A stretch of DNA of 64,000 nucleotides, from NCBI RefSeq assembly GCF_023227875.1, contig NZ_JALOCH010000005.1:124001-188000 (forward strand). The letters run 5' to 3'. A program made the translations under genes and the position numbers. The notes under the pieces were generated by a model. It made no database searches. It was not told where the DNA came from and was given only the letters and a program-made list of their open reading frames with translations. Each line of letters opens with the position of its first letter. Positions within the stretch are counted from its first letter, which is position 1. Below, one piece after another: positions 17,275 through 24,429 of the stretch. This DNA is from Methanoregula sp. Its GTDB lineage: Archaea; Halobacteriota; Methanomicrobia; Methanomicrobiales; Methanospirillaceae.

Positions 17275-17474
17275 CGCGATCCTGATCGCGAATTTTTTTT
17301 TTCAAACGCGGTTGCGATCGCGATTGAAAAATTCCAGGCGCGATACGTCGCTTCGGCCGGACCGGGTTCACGTCTGACTGACCTTTGTTTCGTGTGGAGA
17401 TTTTTGCGGATTTCGATCGCGGTTGTGATCGCGTTTTATTTTTTCAAACGCGATCGTGATCGCGATTGAAAAAA
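17275..17474. repeat. GATCGCG palindromes and A/T-flanked hairpins
   Basis: Within the 479-bp gap before hsdR there are four palindromic units built on GATCGCG. CGCGATC-CT-GATCGCG is at 17275-17290. Two long hairpins, 17297-17331 and 17439-17474, share the plan TTTTTTCAA-A-CGCG...CGCG-A-TTGAAAAA; in the second the arms TTTTTTCAA/TTGAAAAAA and CGCGATC/GATCGCG pair perfectly around a GT loop and a single A:A mismatch. GATCGCG is also directly repeated at 17415-17433. The rest of 17210-17688 shows no gene. Confidence 0.75.
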
Positions 17475-17677
17475 GTTAAACGGGTTTGCACATGCGATTC
17501 ATTATTCCGGAACGGTTTTGGCTGAGCGGGCGGGACGGGAAAATTTTGGCGGGGAGTAGGGGTCAGCGAAAGTTTTTGCTGAGGGGGGGTGGGGTCTGAC
17601 ATAATCATATGCTTTTTTTAAAACCAGTAACCTTGATGATACATCATCCCGAATGGATATCATACGTACAATATATT

Positions 17678-17691
17678 GAGGTACAATCTTG
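17678..17691 (+). promoter_or_regulatory. Ribosome site and TTG start of hsdR
   Basis: GAGGT at 17678-17682 is six bases before a TTG at 17689-17691. No ATG or GTG nearby gives a better fit, and the protein from this TTG opens MDRNEFRTRLEMIDVLL as type I R subunits do. TATA-like ACAATATATT just precedes the site, so the leader is short. Confidence 0.65.
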
Positions 17692-20523
17692 GATCGCAAC
17701 GAATTCCGGACGCGGCTGGAGATGATCGATGTCCTGTTGAAAGAACAGGGATGGGATGTATCGGATCGATCCCGTGTCCAGACTGAAGTCGATACCAAAC
17801 AGTCTGACTTTGTTGCGAAGAGTTACAAGACTGTTTCTGAGACCCTGAAGAACGATCTTGAAAGTAAGTACGCCGATTACCTGCTCCTTGACAGCGCCGG
17901 GGCCCCTCTCGCCATTGTTGAAGCGAAACGGACATCGAAGGATCCGGAACTCGGGCAGCAGCAGGCTGCGATGTATGCGGATGACATCAAACGCCAGACC
18001 GGCCGGGACGTGTTCATCTTTTACACGAACGGGTACCGGATTATTTTCTGGGACCGGGAGCGGTACAGCCCGCGTGAAGTGAAAGGATTTTATGCACGGG
18101 GCGATCTGGAACGGCTCCGGTTCCAGAAGACGCAGGATGCATCGGTGCCGGTCGAAGTCGATACCTCCATAGTCGACCGGGCAAAAGGGATCGAGTGCGT
18201 CAAGCGTGTAGTGGAACACCTCCAGAAGGGGCACCGGAAAGGGCTCATTGTCATGGCTACGGGTACCGGGAAGACCCGGGTGGCAATGGCGATCATTAAG
18301 ATCCTGATGGAGAAGGGCCTTGTGCAGAAAGTGCTCTTCCTTGCCGATCGCCGTGCCCTGCGGGACCAGGCGATGGACAAGGGATTCAAGCAGTTCTTCC
18401 CGGAGGAGGGGAAGGACACGATCTTTGCCGGGAAGTACGACACCAGCAAACGCTTGTACGTGTCCACGATCCAGACCTTCCAGGAAATTTACCTTGACAA
18501 GGACAAGGACGGGCAGTTCAAGCTCTCCCCGGGTGAGTTCGACCTGATCATATCGGATGAGGCCCACCGCTCGATCTACAACAAGTGGAAGGATGTGTTC
18601 ACGTACTTCGACGCGATCCAGATCGGTCTGACGGCTACGCCATCGGATATCATTGACCGGGACACGCTCCGGTTCTTCGAATGTCATGACGGATCGCCCA
18701 CCGCGTTATACTCGTACGATGATGCGGTGAGGGACGGGGTGCTGGTGGACTTCCGGAAGAGCATCCTTGGCGCCCAGACGCATTTCCAGATCGCGGGGGT
18801 GCGGCGGCAGGACCTGACGGAGGGCGAGCGGGCGAAACTGCTGGAGCAGGGGATCGATCCGGATGAGATCGATTTTGAGGGCACGGAACTCGAAAAGAAG
18901 GTCGCGGTGAAAGGGACATCGGAGGCGATCGTCCGCGAATTCATGGAGCACGCCCTGGTGGACCAGACCGGGACGCTCCCCGCGAAGTCGATCATCTTTG
19001 CGATCTCGAAGAAACACGCGTACCGGCTCCAGGAGGCGTTCGATACGCTCTACCCGGAATACAAGGGTACGCTGGCCCGGACGATCGTGTCAGAGGATTC
19101 GCGTGCCAGTATCCAGCTCAAGATGTTCGGGAACGAGTCGATGCCCCGGGTTGCGATCTCGGTGGACATGCTGGATACCGGCATCGATGTGCCGGAGGTC
19201 TGCAACCTTGTCTTTGCAAAGCCGGTCTTCTCGAAGATCAAGTTCTGGCAGATGCTCGGCCGGGGGACCCGGGCCAACAGCGCCTGCGTTCATCCCGCGT
19301 GGCTGCCGGAGGGGAAGAAGGAGTATTTCCAGGTCTTTGACTTCTGGAACAACTTTGAGTACTGGCAGATGAACCCGGACGGGGTGAAGAACGAATCACC
19401 GGATGCGATCACGAACCGGATCTTCCTCTCCCGGGTCAGGCAGCTCGCGTTCCTGAAGGAGCGGGGCGATGAGGTGCGGGCGGCGCTGGTGAAGGACCAG
19501 ATCCTTTCCGATATCCGCTCGCTTCCCCCGGACTCCGTGAGCGTACGCGACAACAAGGAAGAGATCAGAAAAGCGCTCGACCCGCAGCTCTGGGATAACG
19601 TGGCCGTTGACCCGGTCCAGTTCCTGACCCAGAAGATTATGCCCCTGATGCGGTACCAAAAGGATGTGAACCTGAACACCGCGATCTTCACCTTGCGCTG
19701 CGAGCAGCTCAAGCACGCGATCCTCCGTGCCAATCTCGGCGAGATCGAGCGGCAGAAACTGTTGATCAGCGGCATGGTCGAGTGCCTCCCGCTGACGCTC
19801 GACAAGGTGAAGGAGCGCGAGGCATTCATCCGCGAAGTAAAAACAAATGCATTCTGGCAGTCCGTGTCGTACGAATCGGCGGAACGGATGCTTGCCGAGC
19901 TTGCGCCGCTGATGCCAATGATGAGCCGGGAGCCGCAGCAGACGATCGTCATCGACATGGGCGACCGGATCGAGATGCGGGAACTGATCCAGATGCTGGG
20001 CGAGAAGGAGCAGACCTACATCACGAAGTACCGGGAGCGGGTCGAGGAGCGGATCAAACAGCTCGCGGCGGACAGCCCGGTGATCCAGAAGATCGCCCGC
20101 GACGAAGTCCTCTCCGAGGCCGACATCCGCCAGCTCGAAGCCACGATCTTCGGCCCCGACCTTGCGAAGAACAGCGCGGAGCTGGGCAAGGCAGTCACGA
20201 GCACGGAGAGCATTCTCGTCTCGTTCATCAAGCGCGTGCTCGGGATGTACGGCGAGCCCAACCCGGCGGACCGGATCAGGGATGCGTTCCGCACGTACAT
20301 GATCGAGAACAACAAACACTATTCGGCCGACCAGCTCAACTTTATCCGCATGGTCGAGTCGGTCTTTAGCCAGAAGAAGCACATCACGTACACCGACTTC
20401 TGGGAGCCGCCGTTTATTACATTAGGGAATGCGCCGGAGCCGATGTTCTCTACGGATGAACTGAAGACGTTTGAAGGGATCTGTTCCCGGATTGAGCGGG
20501 AACTTTCTGCCGGGGTGGCTTAA
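17689..20523 (+). CDS. hsdR: Type I restriction enzyme R subunit
   Basis: 944 residues. ATP-driven translocase and nuclease of a type I restriction-modification complex. N-terminal nuclease domain with the D...ExK motif AIVEAKRTS near residue 75; superfamily 2 helicase with Walker A MATGTGKT near 188 and DEAH in ISDEAHRS near 289; TATPSD (motif III), and SVDMLDTGIDVPEV plus QMLGRGTRA (motifs V, VI). The C-terminal ~350 residues are helical and bind the S/M core. Start is TTG with a GAGGT site. Its stop TAA is followed directly by the hsdS ATG, while hsdM lies 3.9 kb further on. Confidence 0.93.
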   Translation: MDRNEFRTRLEMIDVLLKEQGWDVSDRSRVQTEVDTKQSDFVAKSYKTVSETLKNDLESKYADYLLLDSAGAPLAIVEAKRTSKDPELGQQQAAMYADDIKRQTGRDVFIFYTNGYRIIFWDRERYSPREVKGFYARGDLERLRFQKTQDASVPVEVDTSIVDRAKGIECVKRVVEHLQKGHRKGLIVMATGTGKTRVAMAIIKILMEKGLVQKVLFLADRRALRDQAMDKGFKQFFPEEGKDTIFAGKYDTSKRLYVSTIQTFQEIYLDKDKDGQFKLSPGEFDLIISDEAHRSIYNKWKDVFTYFDAIQIGLTATPSDIIDRDTLRFFECHDGSPTALYSYDDAVRDGVLVDFRKSILGAQTHFQIAGVRRQDLTEGERAKLLEQGIDPDEIDFEGTELEKKVAVKGTSEAIVREFMEHALVDQTGTLPAKSIIFAISKKHAYRLQEAFDTLYPEYKGTLARTIVSEDSRASIQLKMFGNESMPRVAISVDMLDTGIDVPEVCNLVFAKPVFSKIKFWQMLGRGTRANSACVHPAWLPEGKKEYFQVFDFWNNFEYWQMNPDGVKNESPDAITNRIFLSRVRQLAFLKERGDEVRAALVKDQILSDIRSLPPDSVSVRDNKEEIRKALDPQLWDNVAVDPVQFLTQKIMPLMRYQKDVNLNTAIFTLRCEQLKHAILRANLGEIERQKLLISGMVECLPLTLDKVKEREAFIREVKTNAFWQSVSYESAERMLAELAPLMPMMSREPQQTIVIDMGDRIEMRELIQMLGEKEQTYITKYRERVEERIKQLAADSPVIQKIARDEVLSEADIRQLEATIFGPDLAKNSAELGKAVTSTESILVSFIKRVLGMYGEPNPADRIRDAFRTYMIENNKHYSADQLNFIRMVESVFSQKKHITYTDFWEPPFITLGNAPEPMFSTDELKTFEGICSRIERELSAGVA

Positions 20524-21744
20524 ATGGAGAGAGAACTGCCGGAGGGGTGGGAATCAGTGACTCTCGGTAGTCTAGAAAAAAAAGGTGAGATCACTTTTCA
20601 GAATGGGTTTGCCTGCGGGGTAAATAATCAGGAAGGTCGCGGCATTCCTCAATTACGGCCAATGAATGTAAGTCAATCGGGTCGAATTGTTTTAGATGTC
20701 TTGAAATTTATTGAAACGGACAGAGATGTCTCCAATTATTGCCTTCAACAAAACGATGTGATTTTCAATAATACAAACAGTGCCGAATTAGTTGGAAAAA
20801 CTGCGGCGTGGGATGGCGAACTTGAACATTGCGTTCTCTCAAATCATATGACAATTATTCGGGTCATTAATCGATCTCGACTGGATCCACAATTTTTAGC
20901 TCGGTATCTGCACAGTCGTTGGGGCAAACACTATTTTGAAAATATTTGTCAGGAACACATCAATCAGGCAAGCGTAAGCCTTGAACGACTGTACGAAGTT
21001 GAAATTCCCCTTCCCCCGCTCCGAATCCAGCGCCAGATCGTTGCCGTTCTCGAACAAGCAGAGGCGGTGAAGCGGCGAAGGCACGAGGCGGACGCATTGA
21101 CGGGGGCGTTGTTGCAGAGCGTGTTCCTTGAGATGTTCGGGGATCCGGTGAGGAATGAGAGCGGGTGGGAACAATCCAAATTAGGGAATTGTTGCAGGGT
21201 ACAACGAGGAAAATTTACGTATCGTCCCAGAAATGAGCCTCGTTTTTATGGTGGAAACTATCCTTTCATTCAAACGGGTGATGTTGCAAATTGTCAAGGA
21301 AAATTAAAAAAATACACTCAAACTCTCAACGAAGAAGGGCTCTCAATTAGCAAGATGTTTCCAAAGGGGACTATTGTAATTTCTATCGCGGCGAATATTG
21401 GAGATACGGCAATTTTGGATTTTGATAGTTGCTTCCCGGATAGTGTTGTTGGTATTAGCCCAGATACTCGCAAAGGAACCGTTGAATTTTTTGAAATGAT
21501 GTTAAGATTTTACAAAGAACATTTATGGAATCTGGCTCCTGAAACAGCACAACGAAATATCAATCTTAAAATACTCTCGAAATTGGATGTTATCGTTCCC
21601 CCACTTGCCCTCCAGCAGCAGTTCGCCCGTGTCGTTGAGCGTGTGGAGCGGATTCGTGAGCAGCAGGTGGCATCGGGTAAGGAGATCGAGGGATTGTGCG
21701 AGGGGCTGATGGCGAGGGCGTTTGCCGGGGAGCTGGTGGGGTAA
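20524..21744 (+). CDS. hsdS: Type I restriction specificity subunit
   Basis: 406 residues with two target-recognition domains, about residues 1-165 and 220-355, separated by the conserved spacer LPPLRIQRQIVAVLEQAEAV and helices, and ended by VPPLALQQQFARVVERVERI. Each recognition domain reads one half of the bipartite target. The DNA of both recognition domains is clearly AT-rich while the two conserved helical spacers are GC-rich like the host, a mosaic that points to domain swapping. Begins immediately after the hsdR stop. A second copy of its 3' end lies at 22826. Confidence 0.92.
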   Translation: MERELPEGWESVTLGSLEKKGEITFQNGFACGVNNQEGRGIPQLRPMNVSQSGRIVLDVLKFIETDRDVSNYCLQQNDVIFNNTNSAELVGKTAAWDGELEHCVLSNHMTIIRVINRSRLDPQFLARYLHSRWGKHYFENICQEHINQASVSLERLYEVEIPLPPLRIQRQIVAVLEQAEAVKRRRHEADALTGALLQSVFLEMFGDPVRNESGWEQSKLGNCCRVQRGKFTYRPRNEPRFYGGNYPFIQTGDVANCQGKLKKYTQTLNEEGLSISKMFPKGTIVISIAANIGDTAILDFDSCFPDSVVGISPDTRKGTVEFFEMMLRFYKEHLWNLAPETAQRNINLKILSKLDVIVPPLALQQQFARVVERVERIREQQVASGKEIEGLCEGLMARAFAGELVG

Positions 21745-21763
21745 TCAGAGTGGGGGGATAAGG

Positions 21764-22815
21764 ATGCTTTGTTTTGTCGGAGATCTTGCAGGATTTCAAA
21801 ATATTGTGCGCAATTTGCCATTATCGGATCAAGAGACTAGGATAAAGCAATGGATAGATTTAGTTGAGTCAACCTCATTAAAATGTGAAATTTGCAACGT
21901 GAAACTCATTTCAGATACGATTGTTGCTACCACAGATGAAACTTTTCAGGGGCTAGAAAAACTAATAAAATTTTCCAAAATACTACTTGAAGAAGGATTA
22001 AGAACAAAACTCCCCCTTCGAGGAGCAATATCACGTGGAGAAGTAAAATGGACCGAGCAAATAGTATTTGGAAAGGCGGTTATTGAAGCATATCAATTAG
22101 CATCAAATCAGAACTGGTTGGGTGTGACTTTTAATTATAATTGGTGATTGTGTAACATCCACCAAAAGTTCGATAAACCTGAAACAAAAATTTTATTACC
22201 GCTCTTGGGGGCTCCGGCAAGCCTCCGCCCCCGCCGCTCGGGCATCCCCCGGTTGCGATAGTGCCGTATTACCACAACCTGTGTGTGCCCCCGATAGAGG
22301 TAATACCGAGGCATCGCAATGCGCCCCGTCCCCCCTCGGGGGACTGGCGGCGCAAGAGGGGGGCTGCATTTTTTGTGTTCTCCGGAGCGCAAATCTCAAA
22401 AAAAATCCTGAATTGGCTCAATACTAACCATGGGTTAGTGGTGGACTTTACCTAATCACCTTATAATTTTCAAATCCCGACAAATCTGTGGAATATCAAC
22501 AAAGTAATTATCTATCCGACTCCATTGAAAAAAGGTAAGATCGGTCTTATGCCCGTAGTGACTTGGGAAATACCTCCTGTGAACGATCTCCATAAAATGA
22601 CTCTTGGAGGAGGATTAACGACCGACAAGGAATTTTTAGAATGGAATTATTTTGATAAAATGAACAATACAGCAATTTTTTCATTGTATCTCAAATCAAT
22701 AAAAAAAATTGAGAGGGAAACTGGGAAAATAGTGGATGTCAGTAAGTATCAAGGAATCTCTCCGCTTGGAGTAATTGAACATGTCATCGAAGGACATCCA
22801 CTTGTTCTCGAATAA
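21764..22815 (+). pseudogene. Interrupted nucleotide-cyclase-like gene
   Basis: Two AT-rich fragments look like halves of one gene. The first, 21764-22147, encodes 127 residues opening MLCFVGDLAGFQNIV with later KLISDTIVATT and PLRGAISRGEV, the spacing of the class III nucleotide-cyclase fold (metal Asp in GDLAGF and SDT). The second, open from about 22456 to 22815, reads NKVIIYPTPLKKGKI then WEIPPVND, and stops at EGHPLVLE. About 300 bp of GC-rich repeat DNA (22199-22400) separates them. Such stand-alone cyclase-like proteins occur in defence islands. The join and the fold are inferred; both fragments could alternatively be short independent genes. Confidence 0.55.
22199..22400 (-). repeat. 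Dispersed GC-rich repeat, copy 1
   Basis: About 200 bp of GC-rich DNA inside an AT-rich gene. Read on the minus strand, the part from about 22325 to 22228 matches 27676-27766 on the plus strand: both contain GTAATACGGC, then TATCGCAACCGGGG or TCATCGTAACCGGGG, ATGCCC and GCGGCGGGG, and both begin with a TATTACC box. Hypothetical reading frames over it (YYLYRG, VIRHYRNRGMP) are conserved between the copies only because the DNA is. Confidence 0.65.
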
Positions 22816-22825
22816 TGTTTATATT

Positions 22826-23120
22826 GTTGTTCGCCCGTGTCGTGGAGGATGTGGAGCGGATTCGTGAGTAGCAGGTGGCATCGGGTAAGGAGATCGAGGG
22901 GTTGTGCGCAGGTCTTATGTCTTTGACCATCGGGGCAAAGACGTAGATGAGAAGATGACGCAGTCATCTTCGAAGGCTGATGCAGCGTGCATTCTCTGGA
23001 GAGCTATCGAAAGGGAATGCTTGAGAATGTCGAAAGTCATCTGACTTGAGACAGGAGAAGACCATCAGGTCTTCGACCGAACGCATCAGCGTTTTTCGAA
23101 GGCGTTTGCAGGGGAGTTGG
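22826..23120 (+). pseudogene. hsdS 3'-end remnant interrupted by hairpin DNA
   Basis: 22826-22915 repeats the end of hsdS almost base for base (TTCGCCCGTGTCGT, then GTGGAGCGGATTCGTGAG and GGTAAGGAGATCGAGGG), with an in-frame TAG where hsdS has CAG. The match stops in CTTATG, and resumes at about 23098 with AAGGCGTTTGCAGGGGAGTTGG, which equals GGCGTTTGCCGGGGAGCTGG at the end of hsdS. About 180 bp of hairpin-forming DNA lies between the two parts. This is a second, dead specificity gene or a recombination donor. Confidence 0.8.
22921..23093. repeat. Hairpin array inserted in hsdS remnant
   Basis: Six consecutive short inverted repeats: CTTTG/CAAAG (22921-22940), GAAGATGAC-GCA-GTCATCTTC (22951-22971), GCATTC/GAATGC (22989-23020), AAGTCA-TC-TGACTT (23034-23047), GAAGACC-ATCA-GGTCTTC (23057-23074) and AACGC-ATCA-GCGTT (23080-23093). 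The GAAGA...TCTTC units belong to the same family as those at 26846, 26918, 27620, 27821 and 28639. Confidence 0.75.
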
Positions 23121-23170
23121 GGGCAGTGAAAGGATACCCTGTTGAGAATCAGAAAATAAATCTCAAAAAT

Positions 23171-23204
23171 TTTTATACATTATATAAAAAATTGTCTTTA
23201 TATG
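23171..23204 (+). promoter_or_regulatory. Putative promoter of the 99-residue protein gene
   Basis: TTTTATACATTATATAAAA and CTTTATATG form two overlapping TATA-like boxes 23-50 bases upstream of the ATG at 23227, with AAGGGG just before the start. The rest of 23121-23226 has no gene. Confidence 0.45.
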
Positions 23205-23226
23205 TCCGGGAGTCCTACTAAGGGGT

Positions 23227-23526
23227 ATGCCATGTGATTTATCCGACATGGAACTTCAGATACTCTATATCCTCTACAGAAATACCTGCTTCAATTCTGC
23301 CGCTTCCTATCATAGTAAAAAACTCAAAAAAATTTTACGAAATAAATTTGACGATGATATTGACACAGCATTATCCCATTTACAAAACAAGGCATATATT
23401 ACTGCAGTCAGGAAGCAGGATCCAAAATTCTATATTAGTACTATCGGTAAGGCGTATGTGGTCTTGAAATCTCATGGGAAAAATGTGACACCTCCCGGAA
23501 GATCCACAACACATCATCTTGATTGA
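23227..23526 (+). CDS. Small winged-helix-like protein of unknown function
   Basis: 99 residues, AT-rich DNA. The sequence MELQILYILYRNTCFN then LKKILRNKFDDDIDTALSHL and a beta-hairpin-like KFYISTIGKAYVVLKSHGK reads as a winged-helix fold with a wing near residues 60-80, so a DNA-binding role is possible. No close family recognised. The first ATG is used; an ATG seven codons later is an alternative because the AAGGGG site is very close to the first. Lies in the restriction island between the hsdS remnant and another winged-helix gene. Confidence 0.6.
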   Translation: MPCDLSDMELQILYILYRNTCFNSAASYHSKKLKKILRNKFDDDIDTALSHLQNKAYITAVRKQDPKFYISTIGKAYVVLKSHGKNVTPPGRSTTHHLD

Positions 23527-23560
23527 AAGTACTCATGCTGTTAATTTTTTCTAACAACAC

Positions 23561-23569
23561 TTTTATATT
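23561..23569 (+). promoter_or_regulatory. Putative TATA box of the regulator at 23647
   Basis: TTTTATATT lies after an A/C-rich stretch, about 80 bases before the ATG at 23647, implying a leader of roughly 50 bases. By pattern only. Confidence 0.4.
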
Positions 23570-23646
23570 TGGGATACCAACATCATGAACGAAATTTCCT
23601 GGATGCCGGGACATTGAACGAGCATCACTAATGCCATGGGGTTCTA

Positions 23647-24102
23647 ATGAGGAAACCGTTTGAGGGTTTATTAGGCGATTCCTGTGAGACACGGCTCTTA
23701 CAGTTTTTACTGCCAATGTATGGAATTGAATTTGTTATGACCGATTTGGAGGAGGAAGTAAAATTCACCCGCCAGTCAATTTCGAGGGCCTTAAAAAAAT
23801 TCTCAGAACGGGGAATGATCACTATCAGAAAAGAAGGAAGAACCTGGTATTATTCCATCAATGAAAATTCTTCTTTGGTGCAACGCATCGAAGATTTCCA
23901 CAATTCCCTGGTAGAATCAATTGTCGGTGAAGAAAAAATCCGTGAGTTTGAAGACAAGTACGAGAAAAGTGTTCGGGCATCCGTATCAAGCACACCGAAA
24001 CAATCCATAAAAAAGGTCGTGTTCCGCCACGACACCTCCGGAGAAATTGCTTCCGGTGTTGCCGAGCGGTCCCGGAACCTTCCAGAACGATACGGTCAGT
24101 GA
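23647..24102 (+). CDS. Winged helix-turn-helix transcriptional regulator
   Basis: 151 residues. Residues 1-80 form an ArsR/MarR-like winged helix: GDSCETRLLQFLLPMYGIEF, then TRQSISRALKKFSERGMITI as helix-turn-helix and a wing RKEGRTWYYSINENS. A helical region (VQRIEDFHNSLVESIVG) probably dimerises. The tail (about 120-151) is polar. Similar single-domain regulators are frequent in methanogens next to accessory genes; it may control the restriction genes around it. Confidence 0.8.
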   Translation: MRKPFEGLLGDSCETRLLQFLLPMYGIEFVMTDLEEEVKFTRQSISRALKKFSERGMITIRKEGRTWYYSINENSSLVQRIEDFHNSLVESIVGEEKIREFEDKYEKSVRASVSSTPKQSIKKVVFRHDTSGEIASGVAERSRNLPERYGQ

Positions 24103-24109
24103 TACGGAG

Positions 24110-24229
24110 ATGAAAGCAGATTCGCCAACGGAAGAACGGAAGATTCCGGCTACTGCTCTGTTAAGTGAGCGATCCCTTGCAAGGGAGTGGCTGAAACCCG
24201 AGGAGGACGAGGCTTGGGATTATTTGTAA
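24110..24229 (+). CDS. Short antitoxin-like protein
   Basis: 39 residues from an ATG with GGAG just upstream. The C-terminal half ALLSERSLAREWLKPEEDEA resembles the C-terminal signature of many short AbrB/DUF2281-type antitoxins, which end in a Trp-Asp/Glu-rich tail. The N-terminal DNA-binding part normally present is missing, so it may be a truncated gene. The next frame starts before its stop. Confidence 0.4.
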   Translation: MKADSPTEERKIPATALLSERSLAREWLKPEEDEAWDYL

Positions 24230-24396
24230 ATATCTGGGATATTGATTTACCTGAACTCATGATGAACCCTGATCAACGCCGGATGATTGTGAACAACCAG
24301 AAATGCCATAACGTCCTTCTGGCGCTGGGAAGAGTGATGACCCGGGAAGATTTTGAGAAAGAAGGAATACGAATCCTTTCAAAACCGCTTCCTTGA
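24214..24396 (+). CDS. Short hypothetical protein overlapping the antitoxin-like gene
   Basis: 60 residues if started at the TTG 24214 (GLFVNIWDIDLPELMMNP); an ATG at 24259 would give 45. Sequence DQRRMIVNNQKCHNVLLALG and MTREDFEKEGIRIL is protein-like and helical, but no family is recognised. The overlap with the preceding gene is typical of toxin-antitoxin pairs, though it does not look like MazF or VapC. It ends 34 bases before hsdM. Confidence 0.4.
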   Translation: MGLFVNIWDIDLPELMMNPDQRRMIVNNQKCHNVLLALGRVMTREDFEKEGIRILSKPLP

Positions 24397-24429
24397 TTTT
24401 CTCATAACTCGTATCTGGATCGAAGATCC

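Noticed and set aside
17275..17474. CRISPR-like repeats
   Set aside because: Units are palindromes of irregular spacing, few in number, without equal-length spacers, and no cas genes lie near.
19782..20369. Frames opposite and within hsdR
   Set aside because: Shadow of the R subunit; no independent family features or ribosome sites.
22921..23093. CRISPR or attC-type recombination array
   Set aside because: Stems differ in each unit and spacing is irregular; no integrase or cas gene. Kept as a hairpin family instead.
24047..24109. Upstream extension of the antitoxin-like gene
   Set aside because: Overlaps the regulator gene; ATG 24110 has the ribosome site GGAG.
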